Shown here in pieces: positions 18,499 to 26,535 of a DNA stretch of 64,000 bases (the first letter of the stretch is position 1; each line of letters begins with the position of its first letter). The position numbers and the translations under genes are program-made. The stretch covers positions 1 to 64,000 of the forward strand of contig CANGKZ010000002.1 of NCBI GenBank assembly GCA_947454705.1, in the 5' to 3' direction. The stretch is from Verrucomicrobiota bacterium (GTDB lineage Bacteria > Verrucomicrobiota > Verrucomicrobiia > Limisphaerales > UBA9464). Below the pieces are notes generated by a model. The model saw only the letters and a program-made list of their open reading frames with translations. It was not told the origin of the DNA and did no database searches.

Positions 18499-19776
18499 AT
18501 GCCGCCTGATCCGAAGCGGCGCACGATTCTGGGCGTTAGCGTCGGGATCAATTTGCTGTTCCTCGTCGTCCTCGCTGGAGCGTGGATCCACCGATCCGGG
18601 CTTGGCGGTTTTGGCGACTGGAAGGCTCGCGGTACCAAAAAAGATTCACCCCTCGCCGGGGCCGATGGCGGAGCCCCGGGCGCGCCGGCGGGTGGTACGC
18701 GTGTTCCCGCGCGGGGGACGCCGTGGTCGCGGTTGCAATCGGAGGATCCACGCATCTTCGCCGCCAATCTGCGCAACGCGGGCTGTCCGGAGCAGACGGT
18801 GTGTGACCTCGTGCGTCCGGTGGTGGACCGATGGTTTGATCGGAAGCGGGGCGAGATCGGTCGGCAGGATCCCTTTTGGGTCACGGGTCGGGTCCGGACC
18901 GCGCTGAGGGAGAAGAATGAGGAAGCGCTCCGGGCTCTTGCCGAGGAGAAGGTGAAGATGATTCGCGAGCTTCCGTGCGCCTTCGACTTCAAGGAGAGCG
19001 ATCGCAATCTGGAGGTTTTCACGCTCGTAGATTTCTTCTCCGGGTTTCTCGGCCCGGCCAAGCAGGAGGCTTTGGTCCAGTTTGTCCTGGAACAGGAGCT
19101 TCGCAGGAACCTCGCCGGAGGGAGCGAAAGTTCCGGGGTGGGGCTGCCCGAGGACCTGCAGGCGGAGAAGGCTGCGGCCGATGCGATCCGGGCGCGTTTG
19201 GATCACATCCTGACCCGCAATGAGAAAGCCGAACTGGAACTCCGCCTGTCCCTGGTCCCGATATCCCTGTTTCGCGATGACACGGAGATTCTCGAGCCGC
19301 TGCATTTAACCCTGGCCGAGGTTAAAGAATTTGTCCGGATCGTGGCTCGAATCGAAGGCAGTCTGTTGGAGGAGCTTTATCGTCTCGATCATCGTCTTGA
19401 TCCGCCGCGGTCGGACGAGGATGCGGTGGAGCCCGCGTTGAAATCCCTGCTGGGGCCCGAGCGGTTCGCTCTGTACCAGAAAAAGACCGATTCGGTTTAT
19501 CAGCGTGTGGAAGCGGGGGCGAAGAATGCGAAGCTTCCGGTCGAACTCGCGGACCAGACCTATCGAATTGTGGCCGGGTTTTCCTCAGATCTGGAGCCCA
19601 TTCGTGTTGCTTGGGAGGCCAGCCCCGATGAGGCGCGTCCGATCCTGATGACCTGGCGTGCGGAGCAGCGCAGCCGGTTGAACGGCCTGCTCTCCGGTCT
19701 TCCGGAAGCGGATCGGAAGGCGATCCTGCAAATGGCCGTCGATGAGGCCATCCAACGTGCGTGGAGGAAGCGATGA
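18499..19776 (+). CDS. Membrane-anchored protein of unknown function, first of an overlapping paralogue pair
   Basis: A 425-residue protein with one N-terminal membrane helix (about 12-30, ILGVSVGINLLFLVVLAGAW), a Gly/Pro/Ala-rich linker, and a charged mostly helical domain. Landmarks shared with the next gene, in the same order, are LRNAGCPEQTVCDLVRPVVD (its GCP motif), a LTLAEVKEFVRIV helix, and LKSLLGPERFALYQKKTDSVYQ. From recall, proteins of this layout recur in Verrucomicrobiota with no assigned function. The ATG at 18499 sits directly before the membrane segment; the open frame upstream runs antisense to the transaldolase gene and is not believed. The stop overlaps the next start (ATGA). 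Confidence 0.75.
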   Translation: MPPDPKRRTILGVSVGINLLFLVVLAGAWIHRSGLGGFGDWKARGTKKDSPLAGADGGAPGAPAGGTRVPARGTPWSRLQSEDPRIFAANLRNAGCPEQTVCDLVRPVVDRWFDRKRGEIGRQDPFWVTGRVRTALREKNEEALRALAEEKVKMIRELPCAFDFKESDRNLEVFTLVDFFSGFLGPAKQEALVQFVLEQELRRNLAGGSESSGVGLPEDLQAEKAAADAIRARLDHILTRNEKAELELRLSLVPISLFRDDTEILEPLHLTLAEVKEFVRIVARIEGSLLEELYRLDHRLDPPRSDEDAVEPALKSLLGPERFALYQKKTDSVYQRVEAGAKNAKLPVELADQTYRIVAGFSSDLEPIRVAWEASPDEARPILMTWRAEQRSRLNGLLSGLPEADRKAILQMAVDEAIQRAWRKR

Positions 19777-20981
19777 AGATGCGATCCTTTCTCCGGGAGT
19801 CGCTGGTTTTGAATCTGGTCCTCTTTGTGGCCCTTGCCATGACGTTCCGTTCGAGGCCCCAAGGACTCGGCGCAGGCTCGGAAGGCATGGCGGGCGCTGA
19901 GGTGGGGCCCAATAACCGTGGGGATGCGGAGGCTTCAGAGGCAGGAGCCCGGTCCGGTCCGGTCGAACCTGGCGCATGGAGCTGGAGCCAGCTCACGATG
20001 GATCCGCTTCCCGCCTATCGCGATGGGTTGAGGGCGATTGGATGTCCCGATGCCTCCATTCGGGAGATTTTGGAACCGATCGTATTCCGGCAATTTCGGG
20101 AGCGGTGTCGCCGTGAAGTGACTCCGCTTTCCGTGTCCTTCTGGGAGCGCCTGGCTGGGGGGATCAACAAAACAACCAAAGAAGTTCAGTCGACTGCCGA
20201 ACGCTTGAAACAGGACCATGAGCGAGCGCTTGGCGACCTCCTGGGAGCCTTGTCCGCCGGATCCAGCGTCGAGGCGTTGAATGGGGATCCGGTCACCCAG
20301 TTTCTCCCTGCGGAGACTCGGTCGGCCCTGCAGGCTGCCGGAGATCGACATCAAGTTAGGCTCCGGGCGTTGTACGATTCATCCGAGATCAAGGGAACGA
20401 ACCAGGCTGCCCGATTGGCCTCGTTGGAGGCGGAGTACAAGGACGAGCTGGCGAACCTGCTCTCCTCCGAGCAATCGGCCGAGTACCGGCGTCGGAGCTC
20501 GAACCATGCCTCGTTGCGCATGCTGGAGGGGATCGAATTGAGCGAATCCGACGTGAAGTCGGTGGTGGAACTGTTGGATCGAACCGAAAATGGGTCGGAC
20601 GACGGGCGGGAAACGGAGTTGAAGGCGCTGCTCGGGGAGGATCGTGCCAAGGAGCTCGAACGGGCGCAGGATGCCAACTACCAGATGCTTCATGAGCTGG
20701 GCCGTCGCGCGGGGATCCCGTATGAAAACACGGCGGCACTTTGGGAAGCGCAGCAATCGGCGGAAATCGCGGCACGCGAGCTCGCATCGAACACCGCCCA
20801 GCCGACGGCAGACCGTGAGGCGGCGATGTCCGCGCTGAGGGAATCGATCGAAGCATCGGCAGAAAAACTTTTGGGGGCGCGCGGGGTGTCAGCGTGGCGT
20901 CAGATGCGTTCGAACTGGCTGAAGGGAGTCTTTCAGGTTCCGCCGATCGACCCCCTGGCTGGCCTTCCCCCCGCCCCGTGA
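19773..20981 (+). CDS. Membrane-anchored protein of unknown function, second of the paralogue pair
   Basis: A 402-residue protein with an N-terminal membrane helix (about 8-24, LVLNLVLFVALAMTF), a variable linker, and a helical charged domain. It shares with the preceding protein LRAIGCPDASIREILEPIVF, LSESDVKSVVELL and LKALLGEDRAKELERAQDANYQ at matching positions, so the two arose by duplication. Its ATG overlaps the previous stop in an ATGA, implying coupled translation and perhaps a hetero-oligomer. No catalytic motif is visible. The domain would face the periplasm if the helix is an uncleaved N-in anchor. Confidence 0.75.
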   Translation: MKMRSFLRESLVLNLVLFVALAMTFRSRPQGLGAGSEGMAGAEVGPNNRGDAEASEAGARSGPVEPGAWSWSQLTMDPLPAYRDGLRAIGCPDASIREILEPIVFRQFRERCRREVTPLSVSFWERLAGGINKTTKEVQSTAERLKQDHERALGDLLGALSAGSSVEALNGDPVTQFLPAETRSALQAAGDRHQVRLRALYDSSEIKGTNQAARLASLEAEYKDELANLLSSEQSAEYRRRSSNHASLRMLEGIELSESDVKSVVELLDRTENGSDDGRETELKALLGEDRAKELERAQDANYQMLHELGRRAGIPYENTAALWEAQQSAEIAARELASNTAQPTADREAAMSALRESIEASAEKLLGARGVSAWRQMRSNWLKGVFQVPPIDPLAGLPPAP

Positions 20982-21073
20982 GTTTGGCGGAGTTGAGCGA
21001 AGGGTGTGTCGGAGCGGTGCGTCGCAAGGTCGTGGTTTGACGTCCCGGGTCGCCCACGCTACGGGTACGTTCG

Positions 21074-21916
21074 ATGTCCTACGTTTCCCGCAGGTTTCTG
21101 GGTGCCGGGCTTTGGTTGGCCGCCATCGCGACCGCCCTGGCTGTGGAGCCGCCCTCGCTCGATTCCGAGCAGATCCTGGAGCGATTTCTGGAGCGCAGCC
21201 GTGGCACCCCGGATCGGATCGCCGCCCAGCATCACGCCTGCGTTCGGAAATCCATCAACGAAGAGCTCGGTTCGGATGGAAAGGTGAAGGAGAGCAAAGT
21301 CCGTGAGTTCGAGGTCGAATTCTTGGGTGCGAAACAAAAGCTGCATCTGCTCCGCGTGGACGGCCGGTTGCCCAACGATCGGGAGGCCAAGCGTGAAACC
21401 ACAAAGGAGTCCGAGCTGAAGAAGAAGTACGGGGAACGTCAGGAGAAGGCTCGCCCCAGTGGGCCCGACTTCATCGATGAGCGGATCGTTCAACGGTATC
21501 ACTTCGTCACCAATGGCGTGGAAACGATCAACGGACGAAAGACCTACGTGCTCCGCTTTCATGCGAAGCCCGGGCTTGAAGTGAAGGAGATGGCGGACCG
21601 CGCGCTGAACCGTCTGGTGGGGAAAATTTGGATCGATGCGGAGGAGTTCGAGCTGGTGAAGCTCGATGCGCATCTGGATCAGCCGTTGTCGATGCTCGGT
21701 GGGATCGTCGCCAGCGTGGAGAAAATGGAATTCGAGGTGGAACGCTTCCGGAACTCCGACGGGTTTTGGTTCAACACCCACTTCGGCAGCTTCGCCGAGG
21801 GGCGGAAGTTGTTCTCCAACTTCCGGGTCCGCACACGGATCGATCAGGACCGCTTCCGAGTGCTACCGATCACTGAGCGGGATGGCTTTCGCGAGAACCG
21901 GGCGAAGAGGGAGTAG
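21074..21916 (+). CDS. Secreted LolA-fold-like protein, function unknown
   Basis: A 280-residue protein with a signal peptide (FLGAGLWLAAIATALAVE). The mature part alternates charged beta strands, with NGRKTYVLRFHAKPG, LVGKIWIDAEEFELVKLDAHL and DGFWFNTHFGSFAEGRKLFSNFRVRTR. That succession resembles the outer-membrane-lipoprotein-sorting (LolA/MucB-like) fold used in periplasmic lipid or lipoprotein handling. The assignment is by pattern only. It follows the paralogue pair by 92 bases on the same strand and may be cotranscribed. An inverted-repeat element begins 6 bases after the stop. Confidence 0.6.
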   Translation: MSYVSRRFLGAGLWLAAIATALAVEPPSLDSEQILERFLERSRGTPDRIAAQHHACVRKSINEELGSDGKVKESKVREFEVEFLGAKQKLHLLRVDGRLPNDREAKRETTKESELKKKYGERQEKARPSGPDFIDERIVQRYHFVTNGVETINGRKTYVLRFHAKPGLEVKEMADRALNRLVGKIWIDAEEFELVKLDAHLDQPLSMLGGIVASVEKMEFEVERFRNSDGFWFNTHFGSFAEGRKLFSNFRVRTRIDQDRFRVLPITERDGFRENRAKRE

Positions 21917-21995
21917 GCCGCACGGCGGCGGTTGAAGAGTTAAAAAGTTGAAGTGTTGAAGGGGATTCCGGTCCTGGCACGAAGGGGTTCTCAGT

Positions 21996-22023
21996 CGTTT
22001 GGAGTCCCGTCTTCAGACGGTTC
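21996..22023 (+). repeat. 28-base hairpin unit, type B
   Basis: Consists of CGTTTGGAGT, then C, stem CCGTC, loop TTCA, stem GACGG and TTC. It matches 22093-22120 on the other strand, where both stem halves differ (CCGCG / CGCGG) but loop and flank are the same. Confidence 0.65.
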
Positions 22024-22092
22024 GGGGAGGCGTGTTTCGAGGGATGCAGCCGGTTGATTTCCAACCGTTCGATAACCCCTCGTCCAACATCA

Positions 22093-22120
22093 GAGCCGCG
22101 TGAACGCGGTACTCCAAACG
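22093..22120 (-). repeat. 28-base hairpin unit, type B, inverted copy
   Basis: On the minus strand it reads CGTTTGGAGT, A, CCGCG, loop TTCA, CGCGG, CTC. The stem bases have changed on both sides compared with 21996-22023, so pairing is kept. Confidence 0.65.
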
Positions 22121-22186
22121 TGTGAGCAGAACGCTGGCCGCCCCTTCAACGCTTCAACTTTTTAACTCTTCAACCGCCGCCGTCCC

Positions 22187-22633
22187 TCAGGCCTCGGCAA
22201 CGGTCCCACTGGTGTCCGCGTCCTTATCCTTATCCTTGTCGAGGGCGCGAATTCGCGCGCGGATCTTCCGGTAGCCTGGATGCTTTCGCAGGGCGTCAAG
22301 ATCGGGATCTTCCTGGAGCCAGCGCACGTCGCGGTACCCGAGGTTGAACGCGGTCTCCAATTCGAGGCAGGACTGATCCAAGGCTCCGGTGAGCGCAAGG
22401 CTGCAGGCGTAGTTGAACCGGATGTTTGCATCCAGGGGGCGCAACGCCACCAGACGTTCATCCACCTTCAATCCGTCGGCATATCGCGCAGCGTCGGAGA
22501 GATCGTCCCCGAGCAGCTGGAGCAGCTCCACATTTTCCGGGTCGCGATGCGACAGGGCTTCGAAAAACGAGATTTCAATTTCGAGGTCGCGTGTCTGACG
22601 GCGTCCGAGTTTCCGCTGGATGGTCTTGCCCAT
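22187..22633 (-). CDS. Small TPR-like helical-repeat protein
   Basis: A 148-residue cytoplasmic protein. Helical repeat units resembling tetratricopeptide repeats are visible (LLQLLGDDLSDAARYADGLKVDERLVALRPLDANIRFNYACSLALTGALDQSCLELETAFNLGYRDVRWLQEDPDLDALRKHPGYRKI), followed by an acidic-basic DKDKDKDAD tail. The end pattern WLQEDPDLDALR.HP.Y is common in TPR proteins. Function unknown; probably a protein-binding adaptor. The ATG at 22633 (MGKTIQRK) gives a natural start; upstream in-frame sequence looks non-coding. It is divergent from the P-II gene. Confidence 0.7.
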   Translation of the reverse strand: MGKTIQRKLGRRQTRDLEIEISFFEALSHRDPENVELLQLLGDDLSDAARYADGLKVDERLVALRPLDANIRFNYACSLALTGALDQSCLELETAFNLGYRDVRWLQEDPDLDALRKHPGYRKIRARIRALDKDKDKDADTSGTVAEA

Positions 22634-22732
22634 TTCTTGAAGCCCAAACTCGTTCGGTGCGGCCGCGTCGTCAAGCGACGTCGGGCAACGGATTGCAATC
22701 CAATTCCACCTCAATCCGGAAGGTGTAGGGCG

Positions 22733-22770
22733 CCGGATCTTTTATCCGGAACCGCGTTTACTTCGCGGAG
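22733..22770 (+). promoter_or_regulatory. Adjacent hairpins upstream of the P-II gene
   Basis: Two small stems lie back to back in the gap before glnB: CCGGAT / ATCCGG at 22733-22749 and CCGCG / CGCGG just after it. They could be leader structures of the P-II transcript. No sigma-54-type promoter (GG-N10-GC) that I would defend was found. Confidence 0.3.
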
Positions 22771-22782
22771 GGGTGCGACTAG

Positions 22783-23148
<366 letters not shown>

Positions 23149-23605
23149 GCCTTCGCCGCCCGCGCCGGGACGGTCTGTCCTTTTGACCACCCCCGGCCGG
23201 GAGCTTGGCGGTCCGGCGTGGGACCGTGCGATCGACGGGAAAAACAGCGAAAAACGGCCGTTTCCCGCGATGTGAACAACTTGGGAACAAGACTTAATAG
23301 TTTCGCCTAGTTTGCCACGCCGCGGTTGCCTAAAACCCCCGCCGTCGTCACGCCTCACCCGGTTCTTGGTTTCGGATGGCTCGTCGGCAGAAGTGGTGGT
23401 CGGTTGTTTTGCAACAAACTAAATATCAACACATTATGAAGATTTCGATGATTCCTGCTGGGTTTTGCGTGTTGATCGGAAAACCGCTGATTTCCGGAAG
23501 TTTTGATGCGCAACTTGCTCCATTATGCCACGTTACGGCTGTGTGATATCGCGGGGGTGAATAAACCTAATCTTTCCTGATCTTTTCGCTGTTACTGCCT
23601 TCGCC
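23149..23605 (+). promoter_or_regulatory. Gene-free region upstream of dnaA, possible origin or dnaA control region
   Basis: This 457-base gap is clearly richer in A+T from about 23400 to 23580 than the rest of the window. It holds short dyads such as CTTG-GGAA-CAAG near 23280 and GTTG-TTTTG-CAAC near 23404. One 7-of-9 match to the DnaA box occurs (TGTGAACAA near 23273), but I found no cluster of TTATCCACA-type boxes. It therefore supports a dnaA promoter region and is only a weak candidate for the replication origin. Confidence 0.4.
23409..23437 (+). promoter_or_regulatory. Candidate sigma-70-type promoter for dnaA
   Basis: TTGCAA and CATTAT, each 4 of 6 to consensus, are separated by exactly 17 bases within the A+T-rich stretch. 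The predicted leader would be about 165 bases before the dnaA ATG. Confidence 0.3.
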
Positions 23606-25018
23606 ATGTCCGCTGCTGCTCAAGCCCTTTGGTCGCTCGCCCAAGAATCCCTCCGTGGGATGCTCAAGAATGAGATTTTCTCGCTTTGGTTTTCCCCCAT
23701 TCGCCCCGTCGCGCTGAAGGGCGAGACGCTGGTGTTGGAGGTGTCCGATGAGTTCAGTGAGATGTGGCTCAAGGATAACTACCTCGACCTGCTCCGTTCG
23801 GTGGTGAGCCGCGCGGCGGTGAAGCCGATCCTGATTGAGTTCACCGTGGCGGCTGCCGGAAGCCGCGCCACACCGGAGCCCACCGAGGCCCAGGCGCAGG
23901 AAGCCCAGGAGGCGGCTGATACTCTCGCCTTGGCGGAAGCTTCCCCCGAATCCGCATCGACCCCCGCAGCGTCCAACGCCCGCAACGGCAACGGCGAACT
24001 GCTGCTCAATCCGAACTACACCTTCTCCACGTTCGTCGTGGGCAACAACAACGAGTTCGCCCACAGCGCCTCGGTCGCCGTTGCTCAGAATCCCGGCAAG
24101 GCCTTCAACCCGCTGTTCCTGTTCGGCGGGGTCGGCTTGGGCAAGACGCACCTGCTGCACGCCATCGGCCACCACATTCTGGGTGCGAAGCGTCAGGCCA
24201 AGATTTCCTACCTGAGCTGCGAGAAGTTCACCAACGAGTTCATCGACGCGTTGCAGAACAACTCGCTCGCCAAATTCCGGAAGAAGTACCGGCAGGGCGA
24301 CGTGCTGCTGGTGGACGACATTCAGTTCCTCGCCGGCAAGGAGCGCATCCAGGAGGAATTCTTCCACACCTTCAACGCGCTGCACGAAAACCGCCGACAG
24401 ATCGTGCTCACCTGCGATCGTCCGGCGAACGAAATCCAGGGCTTGGAACAGCGCCTCGTGTCCCGCTTCGAGTGGGGACAGACTGCGGATCTCCAGCCGC
24501 CCGACGTCGAGACGCGCCTCGCCATTCTCCGCAAGAAGGAGAAGGCCTTCGGCTACGCGCTCCCGCCCGAGATCACCAACTTCCTCGCCGAGCACATCCG
24601 CACCAACATCCGCCGTTTGGAAGGCGCGTTTACCCGCGTGGCGGCGTATGCGCAGCTCACCGGCCGGCCGTTGAAGCTGGAGACCGTCGAAACCCTGCTC
24701 CGCGAAATCCTGCAGGAAGAGGGACGCCAGTCGGTCACCATCGATTTCATTCAGAAGAAGGTCGCTGAGCACTACGACATTCGTCTGGCCGACATGACCT
24801 CGAAGCGCCGTCCGGAGAACATCGCGTTCCCACGTCAGGTGGCAATGTTCCTGTCGCGCCAGCTCACTGAATCGAGCCTCAGTGCCATCGGCGATGCCTT
24901 CGGTGGACGCGACCACGGCACGGTGTTGCACGCCTGCCGCGCGGTGAAGGATCGCATGGAAGTCGATGCCACGGTCCGTCAGGCCGTCGGCTATCTCGAG
25001 AAGCAGCTCATCCGTTAG
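23606..25018 (+). CDS. dnaA: Chromosomal replication initiator protein DnaA
   Basis: DnaA binds DnaA boxes at the origin and, as an ATP-bound filament, opens the duplex and recruits the helicase. The 470-residue protein shows domain I (ALWSLAQESLRGMLKNEIFSLWFSPI), a variable Ala/Glu-rich domain II (about 90-130), the AAA+ domain III with Walker A GGVGLGKTHLL and Walker B LLVDDIQFLAGKE, and the DNA-binding domain IV with the signature AFGGRDHGTVLHACRAV. Neighbours are glnB and a repeat-filled gap; dnaN and recF are not present, so this is not the classical dnaA-dnaN locus. Confidence 0.97.
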   Translation: MSAAAQALWSLAQESLRGMLKNEIFSLWFSPIRPVALKGETLVLEVSDEFSEMWLKDNYLDLLRSVVSRAAVKPILIEFTVAAAGSRATPEPTEAQAQEAQEAADTLALAEASPESASTPAASNARNGNGELLLNPNYTFSTFVVGNNNEFAHSASVAVAQNPGKAFNPLFLFGGVGLGKTHLLHAIGHHILGAKRQAKISYLSCEKFTNEFIDALQNNSLAKFRKKYRQGDVLLVDDIQFLAGKERIQEEFFHTFNALHENRRQIVLTCDRPANEIQGLEQRLVSRFEWGQTADLQPPDVETRLAILRKKEKAFGYALPPEITNFLAEHIRTNIRRLEGAFTRVAAYAQLTGRPLKLETVETLLREILQEEGRQSVTIDFIQKKVAEHYDIRLADMTSKRRPENIAFPRQVAMFLSRQLTESSLSAIGDAFGGRDHGTVLHACRAVKDRMEVDATVRQAVGYLEKQLIR

Positions 25019-25195
25019 GCGAAGCCCGCCGAAAGGTGGGTGAGCGGGACGCGGAGGAGATGGCAGCTGGGAGCTCGAAGTTGGGCGAGCCATTGCTGGA
25101 TCTCTGTGGTGCACGCGGTCCCGCATTCTCTTTGGATTCCGCGTCGCTCTTCGGTTTCTCCCGTGGTTTTCAGGTTGGCGGCAGTCGCTCCGTTT

Positions 25196-25226
25196 AAAGC
25201 GGTAGAGGACTACCGCAGTCCAAGAC
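25196..25226 (-). repeat. 31-base hairpin repeat, type A
   Basis: Minus strand reads GTCTTGGACT, stem GCGGTAG, loop TCCT, stem CTACCGC, TTT. It matches 59237-59267 except for one flank base and a G-C to T-A swap that occurs on both sides of the stem. Confidence 0.75.
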
Positions 25227-25266
25227 CTGGCGGATTTTGCCGCGCAGTTGAACGAGTCGCGACAGC

Positions 25267-25297
25267 GTCGTGCAGTGCGCCTGTCCTCTGGCGCTTT
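25267..25297 (+). repeat. 31-base hairpin repeat, type A
   Basis: Reads GTCGTGCAGT, stem GCGCCTG, loop TCCT, stem CTGGCGC, TTT, with one unpaired T-T in the stem. Upstream CGCGACAGC is shared with the copy at 59327-59357. Confidence 0.65.
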
Positions 25298-25401
25298 CGG
25301 ATGCGGGACCGGGTCTTAACTGCACCTCCGCACCACCGCGGTTTTCATCCGCTTTCCCCCTTCAACTCTTCAACTTTTCAACCCTTCAACGGGTTTCCCG
25401 C

Positions 25402-26394
25402 TCACCTCGCCCGCGGATGGTGACGCCGGTGCAGATCCTGGAGCCGCTCCTGCGCGACGTGGGTGTAGATCTCGGTGGTGCTGATGCTCGCGTGTCCGAG
25501 CAATTCCTGGATTACGCGCAGATCCGCACCGTGCTCCATGAGATGCGTGGCAAAGCTGTGCCGCAGCATGTGGGGCGTGACCTTGCGTTCGATTCCACGC
25601 TGACGCACCCAGTTCCGGATTCGCAGCCACAGGGTCACCGGGGCAAACGAAGTTCCGCGCCGTGTCAGAAACACCGTGCCGGGCGACCTGGGTCGCACGA
25701 GCTGGGAACGCACCGCCAAGTAACGCTCGAGCGCCGCGATGGCGCGTCGGCCGACGGGCACCACGCGCTCCTTGTTGCCCTTGCCGATCACCGACAGAAA
25801 CCCGGACTCCAGGTGGAGCTGTTCCAACCGGATGCCCCGCAGTTCGGCCAGACGCAGTCCGCTGGCGTAGGCGAGTTCGAGCACCGCGTGATCGCAGAGC
25901 ACATCGGCCGTGGGTTCGGTCGCCGGATCCGGCGGCACGAGCAGTCGGTCGATTTCCTCCTCGCTCAGTGCCTTGGGGAGGGTTTTCCAGCGTCGGGGAA
26001 GGGAAAGGTTTTCCGCGGGATTCTCCGTCACCCACCCCTCTTCCGCGGCATAGCGGAAGAACGCCCGAAGCGCCGCCACCTGCAGGTACAAACTCGCGGT
26101 GCTGAGTTTCCCCGCTGGTCGTCCGGGGCGTCCGCGCGGTTTTGCGCCGTCGACGGGCACAGGCACTGAATCTTTTTCGGTACGTTTCAATTCCCCGGGA
26201 ACCTCGGCGCGCTGGCGGTTGCGGCAGTGGTCGAGGTAGTCGGCCAGATTCTTGAAGGTGATCTCGCGCCAGGAGGCGATGCCGTGCGCAGCGGCCCAGT
26301 CGATGAATTGTCCGAGCTGATGCGCGTAGGTGCGGCGCGTGTGTTCCGCCTGTCCGCGCTCCAGACGGAGGTGCGTGAGAAACTCCTCCAGCAT
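25402..26394 (-). CDS. Tyrosine recombinase (XerC/XerD-like)
   Basis: A 330-residue tyrosine recombinase. The N-terminal core-binding domain starts MLEEFLTHLRLERGQAEHTRRTYAHQLGQF; the catalytic domain has Arg in ASGLRLAEL, Lys in GKGNKERVVPV, HMLRHSFATH, LGHASISTTEIYTHV with the nucleophile Tyr. It is close in length to XerC/D, which resolve chromosome dimers at dif, and its position beside dnaA does not argue otherwise. A Lys/Pro/Gly-rich insert of about 35 residues (KRTEKDSVPVPVDGAKPRGRPG) separates the two domains. The ATG at 26394 fits family N-termini better than an upstream TTG at 26457. No dif site was recognised. Confidence 0.88.
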   Translation of the reverse strand: MLEEFLTHLRLERGQAEHTRRTYAHQLGQFIDWAAAHGIASWREITFKNLADYLDHCRNRQRAEVPGELKRTEKDSVPVPVDGAKPRGRPGRPAGKLSTASLYLQVAALRAFFRYAAEEGWVTENPAENLSLPRRWKTLPKALSEEEIDRLLVPPDPATEPTADVLCDHAVLELAYASGLRLAELRGIRLEQLHLESGFLSVIGKGNKERVVPVGRRAIAALERYLAVRSQLVRPRSPGTVFLTRRGTSFAPVTLWLRIRNWVRQRGIERKVTPHMLRHSFATHLMEHGADLRVIQELLGHASISTTEIYTHVAQERLQDLHRRHHPRAR

Positions 26395-26535
26395 GGCTTG
26401 GAGTTTCGAAGCGTTGGGAGTGGGCACCGCGCTCAAGGCGTGTCCATGGAGCCGCAACCCGCGCCGGATGGGGAGTGCATTCTTCCCCGATCCACTGTTT
26501 CGATCTTCGATCTCCGAACCGCGATCTCCGAAACC

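Larger units (their letters stand above)
21922..22183. mobile_element. Non-coding 262-bp element with 43-bp terminal inverted repeats
   Basis: Bases 21922-21964 and 22141-22183 are reverse complements with a single mismatch in 43. Between them is a second inverted pair of 28-base units (21996-22023 and 22093-22120), each a small hairpin. There is no open reading frame of note inside. The layout is that of a MITE-like element or a palindromic REP/BIME-type unit sitting in the gap between two convergent genes, where it could also act as a terminator structure. The terminal arms are made of CTTCAAC-type 8-base phrases that also occur at 25358-25390. No target-site duplication is clear by eye. 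Confidence 0.7.
25019..25401. repeat. Repeat-filled gene-free gap between dnaA and the recombinase
   Basis: This 383-base stretch has no gene. It contains a phrase at 25056-25078 (GGAGATGGCAG...) that recurs in variant form from 47770, two copies of a 31-base hairpin repeat (25196-25226 and 25267-25297), and a run of four CTTCAAC-type 8-base phrases at 25358-25390 resembling the arms of the element at 21922-22183. It looks like an accumulation site of small intergenic repeats between two convergent genes. Confidence 0.6.

Noticed and set aside
23149-23605. Confident chromosomal origin
   Set aside because: No cluster of DnaA boxes seen; left as a possibility only.
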